Shown here piece by piece: positions 10,591 through 20,718 of a stretch of DNA of 64,000 bases (within the stretch, counting starts at the first letter, position 1; every line of letters begins with the position of its first letter). The translations under genes were made by a program, and so were the position numbers. The notes below the pieces were generated by a model. The model was given only the letters and a program-made list of their open reading frames with translations, had not been told where the DNA came from and made no database searches. The stretch is taken from contig VZSR01003816.1 of NCBI GenBank assembly GCA_013398615.1, positions 13,051,711 to 13,115,710 of the forward strand, given 5' to 3'. This stretch comes from Brachypodius melanocephalos (lineage: Eukaryota; Chordata; Aves; Passeriformes; Pycnonotidae).

Positions 10591-11713
10591 GAACCTTCAG
10601 AAATCTCAGTGAAGCAGCAGTGGCACAGGACAGATGGGAGTCGTAGCTCCAGGCAGAGCTGTGCACCCAGGATGGTGGGGAACCATGTCCAGCACGCCTG
10701 GAGCAGCCCCATGAGCTCTGCAGAACAAAAGCCCTCTTTGCTGGTTCTGCAGCAGCAAAGTCTGGGTTGAGAGTCTAAATTTATATCCTCTTCATATTTA
10801 TTTCACAGTGATAACGAGAAAAACAAACAGAAGAAGGGCATTGAGCTGGCTCTGGAGTGGAGAAGCCATAAATCACTCTCAGAGTGTGTCCCAGAGGTTC
10901 TCACCTCAGGGCTCAAGTGCCTTTTAACCTCCCAGATCATGGAGACCCTGCAGCCGGTGTTGTTGGCTCCAAAAGGAGCCTTTGGGGCAGTTTTTCTCAG
11001 CTGAGCTAGAGCCAGTGCCCTGCACAGCTGCCCCTCTCCCAGGCAGCCCCTCCAGCAGCCTCAGCTGCAGCCTCTCCTGGCTCTTCTCCCATTCCTCACT
11101 GCTGATCCAGGTGGCAGGGAACTCTCTGGAGTGCTGGAACTGCCTCTGCCCTGGGTTAACTGAGACTGCCAGGGTGCCAGGGAATAAAACCCAGAACAGA
11201 GAAAATTATATTAAACAACTGTGAAAGAAATCATTTATTTCCATATTGTCTGTGTTTTGGACTGAAGGAAAAGCCCACAACTCCAGCAATCTGACTTTTC
11301 CTGCCAAGCCACGAAGTGGCAGGCAGTTCATTAGCTTGGATCATCACTGCTCAGAATGTAACCATCTTTAAAATGAATTAAAATGTAAACCCCACAGATC
11401 AGAGGTTGCTGGGGGCTCCACACGTTCAGCATCCCCCCTCCAGCACCCCACGGGTGTTCAGTGATCCCTGGTGTGCCCAGCCTGGGGACAGCCTGGGACA
11501 TTACGGGGTAAGTGCTTCCTGCCTGGGTGTTGGGAACATCCCTGAGCAGACCTGTCCTGGTGTCCTAACCTTTCCTCCTGCCTTCTCCTGCCCTCTCCAG
11601 AGAAGCAGCTGGACAGCTGGAGCCTTTCCTTGTAACGCAGCAAGGAGCACACAGCTGGATTGGGAGCTGAAGGAGCAGACAACTGTCGTGTTTGTGCAGG
11701 GTCTTCAGGGAAA

Positions 11714-11897
11714 GAATCAGAGAATCCCAAACCTGTTTGGGTTGGAAGTGACCTTAAAGCCCATCTCATTCCAACCCCTGCCATGGGCAGGGACACCTTC
11801 CACCATCCCAGGCTGCTCCAAGCCCTGTCCAACCTGGCCTGGGACACTTCCAGGGATCCAGGGGCAGCCACAGCTTCTCTGAGCACACAGTGGCCAG
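11714..11897 (-). mobile_element. CR1 LINE 3'-tail fragment
   Basis: It runs tcagagaatcccaaacc, gtttgggttggaag, gggacaccttccacc, aggctgctccaagccctg and agccacagcttctctgag. This is the reverse complement of the CR1 tail, well preserved. Confidence 0.9.
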
Positions 11898-12279
11898 TGA
11901 AGTGTTGCTGGAGAGCACGGGAGAGTGCCAAAGGCACGGGGTGAGCTGGATCCCCCTGGTCTCAACAATGGTGTGACCCCATGATGGGGCCCACATGGAG
12001 CCCACAGGCTGGGCTGAGGGTGCCAGAGGAGGGTGTGCTCACGGGATGGAAAGGTCTGGATGGAGAGGAGAGCTCAGCACCCTCAACACCCACAAAGCTG
12101 CAAGTCTACAGGGCTCTGACCCACTCCGAGCTCCTTGGCAGAGCCCATTAAATGGGGTGCTTGAAGCACGGAGGGAAAGGAGTGTGAAATGTGCCTGAGG
12201 GGCTGGCCAGACCTGCTGGACAGGGCACTGGGACACCCCACGGAGGGGCTCTGGCAGGAACCGCCAGGCTCTGCCAAGG

Positions 12280-12610
12280 CTTTGTTGAATATTCATCCGT
12301 AGGAAATGGTTATTCATGAGCACAATGAAGATTATCGTTCAGAATTCCGAACTACTCAGCCCAGCTCCCGTTTGATGTGGTGAGGCTCTCGCAGTGCATT
12401 TGCATCAGAGAAAGCATTACTACTTTTGATGAGGAGAAGGATTACAGGAGAAATCTGCATAAATTTATTGGTGAATGTCATTTAGCATGTGTCCAAGTGT
12501 AATTCATCACAGGGCTGTAGTGCAGCCTGGTGACTCATACAGGGCTAGGGCTTTTCAATGGACAGATAAATAATGCTCGGGACAAAATGACCTCAGCGAT
12601 ATTAAATCAC
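12280..12610. promoter_or_regulatory. Candidate conserved noncoding element with octamer-like site
   Basis: The sequence holds two attcat words (attcatccg, attcatgag), a gcatttgcatc that contains the POU octamer ATTTGCAT at about 12398-12405, and tgcataaatttattgg. It is unique and non-coding. The composition and motif density suggest an enhancer, but this is inference. Confidence 0.3.
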
Positions 12611-13794
12611 CACAGTTGTAGGTGAGGAGAGCCTGCTTGGGACAAGACCCTCGGGGAATTCCAATCTCAGGGGGATGAGTGATGGGAAATGCCAGTCCTG
12701 GGGGATGGTCTTCCTCTGCCTGCTGAGCCTCACCCAGCTCTGTCCGTGTGTCACCAGCCTACCCAGCACCACAGCCCTCCCCATCTGCCTGCAGCCCCAC
12801 TGCTCCCTGCCGGCATAGTACCGTGCTTATCCCAGCTGCCACTCCAGCTGTCAGGGGCACCCCTGCACTCCTGGCTTCCCTCCCGGGAGTCCCCACAAGC
12901 TCAGCCACTCCCAGGAGCACTGAGGGACCTGCAGCATCCTCCTCGGGAGGGGCTCCCCCGCAAATCCCCAGCTTGGAGCGCACTGCAGGCTCTGTCGGGG
13001 TTCATTCCACAGCTGCAGGGGTTGCTGTGTCCTTGATTAACTCTCCCAGGGGAAGTGCTTATCCACAGCAGCACGTCCAGCTGCTCGGCTCTGATCTCCT
13101 GGGATTTCCCCGTGTGATGTGAGGATGTTGGACGTGTTGGCTCTGACAGGGTGAGCACCTCCTGACAGCCAGCACCTGCCACAGCGTCTGTGACAAGCTC
13201 AGAGTGGGTCCTGCCAAAGCACAATGTCAGTCCCAGGGCTCAGCTGGGGCTGGATGTCCTTGTGCATCCCCACAGAGACCAGTGGCCAGCTCTACAGCCC
13301 CAGTGTGGTTTCAGCTGTGATTCCAGCCTGCCAGAGCTGAAGGCCACTGCAGCAGCTTCATGGAGTGTGATAAACATGATGGCATTGGGTCTCCCAGCCC
13401 ATGCCATTCTTGCCACCTCCCTCTCCCCAGAGCAGGAACATCCCAGGGGTATTGGGAAAGCAGTTCTGGGCAGGGATTAGGAAGCTATCTCTGAGAACCA
13501 ACCAGTCACTGGCTTTTTAAATTGAATTTTCCACAAATGCAGCAATACACCCAAACTCCCCGTGGTGGGGAGGAGGGAGCAGGCACATATGCATCACACC
13601 CACCCTGTGGTTCAGGTGCCCTTCCTGAGGAAGCCAACCTGGGCACTGGCAGTTCCAGCCTGCTCTGAGCTCCAGAGGCTGGAGGCTGAATCTAAACCCC
13701 AGTGCCCCCAGCCCAGGAACATCTCCCTGCTGTGGGATATCCATGTCTGCAGCGATTTCTGCTTCCACACGTCTCTCCAAGCAAGCGAACTCCT

Positions 13795-13935
13795 GCTCCA
13801 TCCTGACTGCCTGATACGCCTTATCATTGTGTTAGCAATTAATATTAGCATGGTAGAAACTGTTAATTTGCAATATACAATAATTAGAATTCAATTTAAT
13901 TGCTCTCAGACTCTGCATACAAATGTGGCTTCCAC
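13795..13935. promoter_or_regulatory. AT-rich block with several AATTA cores, candidate noncoding element
   Basis: The sequence contains gcaattaatattagc, ctgttaatttgc, caataattagaattc and tttaattgctc within 100 bp. Such homeodomain-core density contrasts with the GC-rich flanks. Confidence 0.28.
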
Positions 13936-16071
13936 TGCTTGAGTTAGGGAGAACAACAGAGGAGGAGAAGCTCATCTCTGATGACACGGGTGAGGCCAGC
14001 ACAGCAGGGTGTCCCACCCTGTGGTGGGTGAAAAGGTGGGAAAAGCTGAGCAGTGTGGCTGGGTGCTGAGCTCACTGCCAAGGTGGGTTCTGTGGCAGTG
14101 TGGGTGGGCTGGGTCAGAGCAGGCAGTACCCAAAACTCACCTGTGCCTCATTGCAGGAGAGGGTGGGGCCTTTCCTCCTGCTTCTGGGGCTTAGGTGAGG
14201 TTGGGGAAAGGGATGCTGCTTCTGGAAACAGCAGAGGCTTCATGAATCGCTGCAGGTACCAAAAGGAAAAGAAACAGAGGGAATCAAAGAGAGTTTCCCA
14301 GGGACTGATGCCCCTCAGACCCACTCAGGGCCCTGCCTTGCAGGCTGAGGTGGCACAGGGTGCAGCACAGGGTGAGGACATGACCAGGAAAGTGTGGGCA
14401 AAGGGGAGCACATCCCAGAGATGGGGAACACTGGACAGGCTCGAGGTACCAGCACACACGAGCCCAGTATGATGATGTGGCTCATGTTGTCCTGGGGATC
14501 CACAGAGAAATACCAAAGCAATTCTCAGAGAGGAATTTTTCCCTGCACAGCACCAGTCAGACCAGTAACATCCTGGGGGCAGTGCTGGTATCTCTGCTCC
14601 CAGCAAGGCTGAGAAGCTGCAGAGTCCTGGCAGGAGCTGTGAGAGCTGCTTGAGGGCTGGAAACCTGCCATGAGGTGAAAGGTTAAAGAGGTGAGTCAAG
14701 AGGGTTAAAGATCACTCAGTTGTGGTCTCCAATTGCCATGTGGGAAGTTCCTGGTGATGGATGGCACAAGCAGTCGTGTAACTGAGAGAGATTTAAGCTG
14801 GCATAAAACATGTTAACAAAGGGAGAAATTAAACTAGGAACAATTCACCGACACACACATAGAATGTTTTAGAATGAAGAACACAAATGATGCTGGGTTT
14901 CAGCTTGACCTTGCTGAGGGAGTTGTACCAGGCACAGGAGGGTCCTGCTGGTCCTGCTCCTGGGGATGCAGAGCTGTGCTGGGGAAGGGAGGAGATCCCC
15001 AGGGCCTCGGAGGAGAGGAGAACCCACGGGGTGTTTACCCACGGGGTAAATGGTTCTGGGAAGGCAGGAGCCCCCAGGGCTGCTGAGCAGGAGGGGCTGA
15101 GAGCCCTGGCTCTGGTGAGGCTGGCTCTCGAGGTGACACGGAGCTGGCATGACAAGCCACCCCACAAGTGTGTCCTGGAGTGCTCCCACCACAGCCTCAG
15201 CTCACACGGATTTGTTCCTGTTTTGAAGAGCAGGCTCAGAGGCAGTACCTGCGTGGAGAGAGCTGGATGGGGCCCTTATCTCCCAGGGATTAGCGGCGGC
15301 TCTGACTCACAGCGAAGATGACTCAAAGACAGACAGGATCCAGGGATAAAGTCAGCCGTGGTCCCATCAGCAGCCAATTCCACCAAGTCAGCAGCGTCTC
15401 CTGGGCGATTAGTGCAGCCGAGCAGGGAGCTGCAGAGGAGCAGTGCCCGGGTTTGGCTCTGCCTCTCCTGATCCTCAGCATCTGCAGCCAGCGATAGCTG
15501 CAGCGTGCAACCAGCCGGGCACGGCCAGCACGGGGAGGGAGGGCTCCAGGGGACGGCCAGAAGGGCCCTTTGATCCCTCTAATCAATTCTGCTTTAAAAT
15601 CTATTGAGAAGTTAAGAATGAGGAGGGAAGCTGGCACTGCTTTGATGCGTGTGAGTGGATGGATGCAGACAAGAGACTGCATAGAGGGCAGATTCAGGAA
15701 GAAAGAAAGGTTGGAAGAGAGGAGCTGTGGCAGAAGGGACTGACGGTGCTAATGGGCATGGACACAGCAGTGCTCCCACAGGAGATGGCAGCACTGGGAC
15801 CAGCACAGGAGCAGCCAAGTGCCCAGTCAGTGGTTCCCAGGGGAGTTTGCTCTCTGCAGAGGGCTCAGACACCACAGCACAGCCCCTGCTGCTCAGTACC
15901 CATGGCAGTCTCTGGGGTCATTCGAGCCAGGACACTGGGACCAGATGTGTGTGTGGGGCTGTGCCGGGTGTGAAGCAGCTGATTTTGCTACTGGACATGA
16001 CCGAGTGTTACCAGGGGGACATTTCCTGCCCTTCTGAACAGAAATAACCACCCAAACCAGCACCATAGATT

Positions 16072-16385
16072 TTTTAGCAGTAAGGTTGTTCAGCCTGGAG
16101 AGCCAAAGGCTCTGAGGAGACCTCAGAGCTCCTTTCCATGTCTAAAGGGACTCCAAGAGAGTCTCTGGAAAGGGACTTTTTACACGACAAGGGAGAATGG
16201 CTCCAAATTATTAAGGTTAGGCATTAGGAAAACATCCTTCCCTGTGAGGGTGGGCAGACCCTGGCACAGGGTGCCCAGAGATGCTGTGGCTGCCCCTGGA
16301 TCCCTGGCAGTGTCCAAGGCCGGGTTGGACAGGGCTTGGAGCACCCTGGGGTAGTGGAAGATGTCCCTGCCCAGGGCAGGAGCCG
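16072..16385 (+). mobile_element. CR1 LINE 3'-region fragment (about 310 bp)
   Basis: One of the longest CR1 pieces in the window. It starts with taaggttgttcagcctgg and continues with ctccaagagagtctctgg, gggagaatggctccaaa, ttccctgtgagggtggg, ctgtggctgcccctgg and gatgtccctgccca. The terminal repeat is absent. Confidence 0.88.
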
Positions 16386-18084
16386 CCGCCGCCCGTCCCT
16401 ATCCCGGTGCTCAAATGACCTCTAGTGGCAGGCGGGGACGGGGGCGGCGGGTTCGCTTTCCTTGGAGAAAAAAAAAAATAAATAAACCAAGCTAAACTAA
16501 AAACAAATTGCGTCGGGCTACTTCTCTCCCGAGACAGCAATGGTCATTTAATTTTCTCTTTTCTTTCGCCGAGCAGTTTAATTAGCGACTCGAAATTCAT
16601 CAGGCAAGAAGGTCACCATGGTGCTCTCACACCAAGGGGGATCAGGCTGGGAGGTGATGCCCAGTAGTGTCGATGACGGCGAGATAACGAGCTCGATCTT
16701 CCCAGAGCCTCTGGATTCCCGGGAGGAAGGCGAGATGTGCCCACCGGCAGCGTAATCCCCCTCTGTGCCCACAATTCGGGCACAAGGAGAAGCAGGAGAG
16801 GAGATGTTGTGGGCTCTGCTCCCAGCCCCAGCCCTCCCTGCCAGGGCACAGGGCTCCATGGGCAGTGCCAGAGCAGAGCTGAGCTCATCGCCTGGCATCC
16901 TTCGGGGGTAGGACCAAAGGGAAGCCCTCTGCAGAGGAAATCTTGCCTTAATTTGGGGTCACAATGCAGGATGGGCACTGGGCCCAAGGGGATGGGTTCA
17001 CTGTGAGCTTGCTGGAGCCAGGATCCTGAGGTGGGAGCAGTCCTGCTCCAGGATGGCTCCACTGGGGACACTGCTGGAGTCCTCTGGATGACTTTTATGG
17101 CTTCCCAAGTGAATTAGCTCTGATTATTATGGAAGAAGTTCCTTTTACTCTGATAATAACTCTCACACTGCTCACACAGGGAGGAGCTTGTCCTGCTATA
17201 CCTCTCCTGATTCATTCTGTGATGAGAAATGGGCTCTCATCTTCTTTCTGACCCACTGATAGGGTAAATCTCCTCCTTAGTGCAGAGGGTGTTAAAGTCA
17301 GGCTGTAGTGGGGCTGTCCAGGTTTGGGACTCTCTGAAAACGGGCTCAGCACCTTCCACCAGCCCACAAGGGTGAGCAGGGTCAGTGGTGTGCTGGAGGG
17401 TGTAAGCAAAGCCAAGGAGGGAACAGCTCCCTGGACTCTGGGTAATTACAGGCTGGGTTTGCCTGTTTGTTCCTTACCTATGACCTAAAAGCAGGTTTCT
17501 GCATTTGTTTCAGTATCCCAGCACAACTTTCAGTTTCCCTCAACTCTGAGTCCCTTGAGCCTCAGGGAGCTGGCAAACATTCCTGGATTGCAAACTGGTA
17601 GGAACTCCGGAAAACCACCAGGCACTCTTAACTAAAACTTAGCTTTAGCCAGTGCCTGCCCATAGCAGCTGGGGTGGAGGGATGACCCCGGGCTGGGCTG
17701 AGGGAGCAGCGTGGATGTTCCAGCAGAACTGGCCCCGTGGGCTCAGCCTTGGCAGGTCCTGAGCTGGGATCTTGGATCACCCAAGCCTTGGGTGCTCAGA
17801 GCAAGGTGTGTTCCTTTCCTGGTGCAGAGCTCACAGCTGAAGTCACAAAATAAAAACAAATAGAGTCATTGCTGCTGACAACACAAACTGGAGAAGGAAA
17901 TACAATTCCACACCCTGCCACCTTGTCAGCCTGCTCGTTCAGGAGACCTGCCCGTGTGGCTGGGAAGGTGCCAGACCTGATTTGTCCTGCTTGGCTTTGA
18001 AGTTTTGTTTGGTTTTTTTTGTACTGTTCCGTTGTACAACAGGGAGAATTCTGTGTCAGCCTCAGTTCAAGGCTTGAAAACGAA

Positions 18085-18347
18085 TGTCACAGCCTTAGAT
18101 TGCCAGAGGTCAGGGTTAGATGGGATATTGGGAAGGAATTATTCCCTGTGAGAGCGGGCAGGCCCTGGCACAGGGTGCCCAGAGCAGCTGTGGCTGCCCC
18201 TGCATCCCTAGAAGTGTCCAAGACCAGGCTGGACGGGGCTTGGAGCAGCTTGGGACAGTGGAAGATGTCCCTGCCCATGGCAAGGGTTGCACTGGATGAG
18301 TTTTAAGGTCCTTTACCCACCAAACCATCCTATTACTCTATGATTTT
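18085..18347 (+). mobile_element. CR1 LINE 3'-tail fragment with terminal end
   Basis: It includes ggttagatgggatattgg, caggccctggcacaggg, agaccaggctggacgggg, gaagatgtccctgcccat and the CR1 end accaaaccatcc followed by attactctatgatt. Confidence 0.88.
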
Positions 18348-18999
18348 ACAATTCAAGCACTTGTGTATTTGAGAATTAAAACAGCAAAGACCAAAGCTCA
18401 GCCAAAGGTGCTCAGAGTAGCAGAACTGTGCTCAGATAAAACTGCTCATTAATCAGTAAAGCACTAAATGAGACAAAGTTCCCACATGGCTCCCAATAAT
18501 CCATCATGGCAAAACACGGAAACTCCATGTTACAGCAAATAGTTTCTGGTTATTGATTTTTCTTTAAATAACATGTGAGCATGACCTAAAAAAGTGCCAA
18601 CACATTTTATGTTGTTTTGCAGAAGTTAGAGAACAGTTTACTGCTGAATGTATTTGAAGTGAAAGAGTTCAAAGTTTCAGAACTAATTTAAAGCTACAGA
18701 AACAGCCCTGGTTCCTATGGGTGTGCAGACCACGAAGCCTCAACACTGCTCTCTTCTTTAATGGCTTTCAGAGTAACCCAGCCCCTCTGAAAGCCATGGG
18801 GTATTTCCTTGCCTCATCAGGAAGTTCACGTTTTGTTTTTTAAAATTATGAATGTGGGTGGCTGAGAACACTTGATGTGAGCGTTTCTGTCGCGTGCAGG
18901 AAGCAGCCTGGAACAGGCACATCAGGCCTTTCCTTTGGGGCAGACAGGTTTGTCCAGGGCACTGCAGCATTCCCTAAATTGGGACCTGGTGACACATCC

Positions 19000-19236
19000 T
19001 GGAGTCATGGAATGGTTTGGGTGGGAAGGGACCTTAAAGGACATCCATCCCCTGTCACGGTCAGGGACACCTCCCACTGTCCCAGGGTGCTCCAAGCCCT
19101 GTCCAGCCTGGCCTGGGACACTTCCAGAGATCCAGAGGCAGCCAGAGCTCCTTTGGGCACCCTGTGCCAGGGCCTGCCCACCCTCACAGGGAAGGATTTC
19201 TCCCCAGTATCCCATCTGACCCTGCCCTCTGGCAGT
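19000..19236 (-). mobile_element. CR1 LINE 3'-tail fragment
   Basis: It begins gagtcatggaatggtttg and continues with gggaccttaaaggacatc, gggtgctccaagccctg, ccaggcctg-type words, ctgcccaccctcacagg and agtatcccatctgacc, in reverse-complement CR1 order. Confidence 0.88.
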
Positions 19237-19304
19237 GGGAAGTCAGCACCCTCCTGCCCGAGGCTCCCGCTCTGATCTCACAGCTCAGCTGCTCGTGGCA
19301 GCAT

Positions 19305-19370
19305 CCCTTGTCCAGCCGTGTCCAAAGCCCCCCTTGTCCAGCCGTGTCCAAAGCCCCCTTTGTCCAGCAG
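19305..19370. repeat. Short tandem repeat, about 26-bp unit
   Basis: The words ccttgtccagccgtgtcc and aaagcccc recur about 2.5 times in a row. No coding role is seen. Confidence 0.75.
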
Positions 19371-20057
19371 CTGTCACCCCCACATCCCAAGATCATGACC
19401 CAGCCAGGCCCTTTGGGCTGAAATGTTCCAGGCAGGAGCCAGACCGCTTCTGCTGGACACAGGAGCCCCATTATCCGTAGGGTCCAGAAATCACAAGTTT
19501 GACTAAAATTTTAGATGACAAGAGTTTATTCCAAGGCTTCACTATTTTTATTTGGAAAATTAACTTGTCTTTGGATTGATTTCTTTGAGACAGCGGTGCG
19601 GCAGCTGGTGGACAAAAGGTTTCCTGTGCAAAGACTTGAGAATTAGAAAATAAGTATTTGTAAAGTGAAAGACTGTTGTAAGTTTCAATAGATGGGTTGA
19701 ACGCAACAGCAATGCATAACTTGAAAGAGGCGGGTGTTTAAGCATGGCATGGTGGCGATATGAAGTCCAGAGGACGGTGACTATTATGGGCTATAATGTC
19801 AATATTTACCTCAATCCCACCCTTTCCTTTCCTGCGGCTTCATGAGGGGCGCATACCCACGCTCTCCGCTAGGGGGCGCTCGGCAACAAGGGCGGGGCCC
19901 GCCGCGCCCACGTGACGTCGTGTCACGCGCGGCGCCGGGTCACGTGCGGCGTGGTGGACGCATTTCATCTGCGCATGCTCGCGCGGCCCGTGCGGCGTCG
20001 GCCGGGAAACCCCTCGGCGCAGCGCTGAGGGCAGGGGCGGCCGCGGGAGCCGCCATC

Positions 20058-20300
20058 GGGGCCGCGCGGGGCCGAACCGAGCCGAGCGGGGCCGAACGGA
20101 ACCGAGCCGAACCGAGTGGGGCCGAGCCTGAATAGAGCGGGGCGGCGCCGGGCCGAGCGGGCCCGAGCCCGAGCCCCAACCCGAACCGAGAGGAGCCGAG
20201 CGGGGCCGAGTGCTAGTCGAGCCCAAAGCGAGCGAGGCCGAGGCCGAGCCCGATCCGAGCCCGAACCGAGCGGGGCCCAGCCCGGGTCGAGCGGGGCCGA
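20058..20300. repeat. RBBP6: GC-rich degenerate repeat in RBBP6 promoter/5' UTR
   Basis: Irregular arrays of gccgag, ccgaacc and gagcgggg words (5 to 12 bp) repeat over about 240 bp. The array produces open frames on both strands that should not be read as genes. Confidence 0.7.
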
Positions 20301-20377
20301 GAGCAGGAGCCGGGCGGGCGCGCCGCGCTCGCCGAGGGCCGCGGTCGTTGCGGGGCGAGGGCCGCGGGCTCGCCACG

Positions 20378-20452
20378 ATGGAGACCTGAGGCCTCGCCAG
20401 CCCCGAGCCCTGAGGCCGCGGCCCGGCCATGGCGCAGCGTCGCGGGCTCTGA
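20378..20452 (+). promoter_or_regulatory. RBBP6: Two short upstream ORFs in the RBBP6 leader
   Basis: The first, ATG GAG ACC TGA at 20378-20389, codes three residues. The second, starting at 20429 in the strong context gccATGg, codes MAQRRGL and stops at 20450-20452. Both end before the main ATG at 20553, so they could lower main-frame translation if included in the mRNA. Confidence 0.5.
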
Positions 20453-20552
20453 GCGCCGCTCGCCGCCCCAGCGCCGCCGCTCCGGCCCCCCCGGGCCCTG
20501 CCCGACCCCCGCGGCCCCGCCGCGCCAGAGCGGGCGCCGCCCGCGCCCCGCC

Positions 20553-20718
20553 ATGTCGTGCGTGCATTACAAGTTCTCCTCCAAGCTCAACTATGACACG
20601 GTCACCTTCGACGGGCTGCACATCTCCCTGAGCGACCTCAAGCGCCAGATCATGGGCCGGGAGAAGCTGAAGGCGGCCGACTGCGACCTGCAGATTACCA
20701 ACGCGCAGACCAAAGAAG
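20553..20718 (+). CDS. RBBP6: RBBP6 exon 1, DWNN domain first half
   Basis: The ATG at 20553 lies in cgccATGt and starts MSCVHYKFSSKLNYDTVTFD, the conserved beginning of the DWNN domain. The donor is gtgcgt at 20719. The exon codes residues 1-55 plus one base. Confidence 0.97.

Larger units (their letters stand above)
5761..19839. other. CACNG3-RBBP6 intergenic region
   Basis: About 14 kb has no supportable gene. Open frames here are short or repeat-driven and resemble no family I know. The contents are seven CR1 fragments, a large minisatellite, a small tandem repeat and several AT-rich islands, each listed separately. The rest is unremarkable GC-rich unique sequence. Confidence 0.75.

Noticed and set aside
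19840..20631. Open frames of 97-218 codons on both strands across the RBBP6 CpG island
   Set aside because: GC-rich repeat sequence lacks stops. The frames are Arg/Ala/Pro/Gly low complexity, and the known RBBP6 start lies at 20553.
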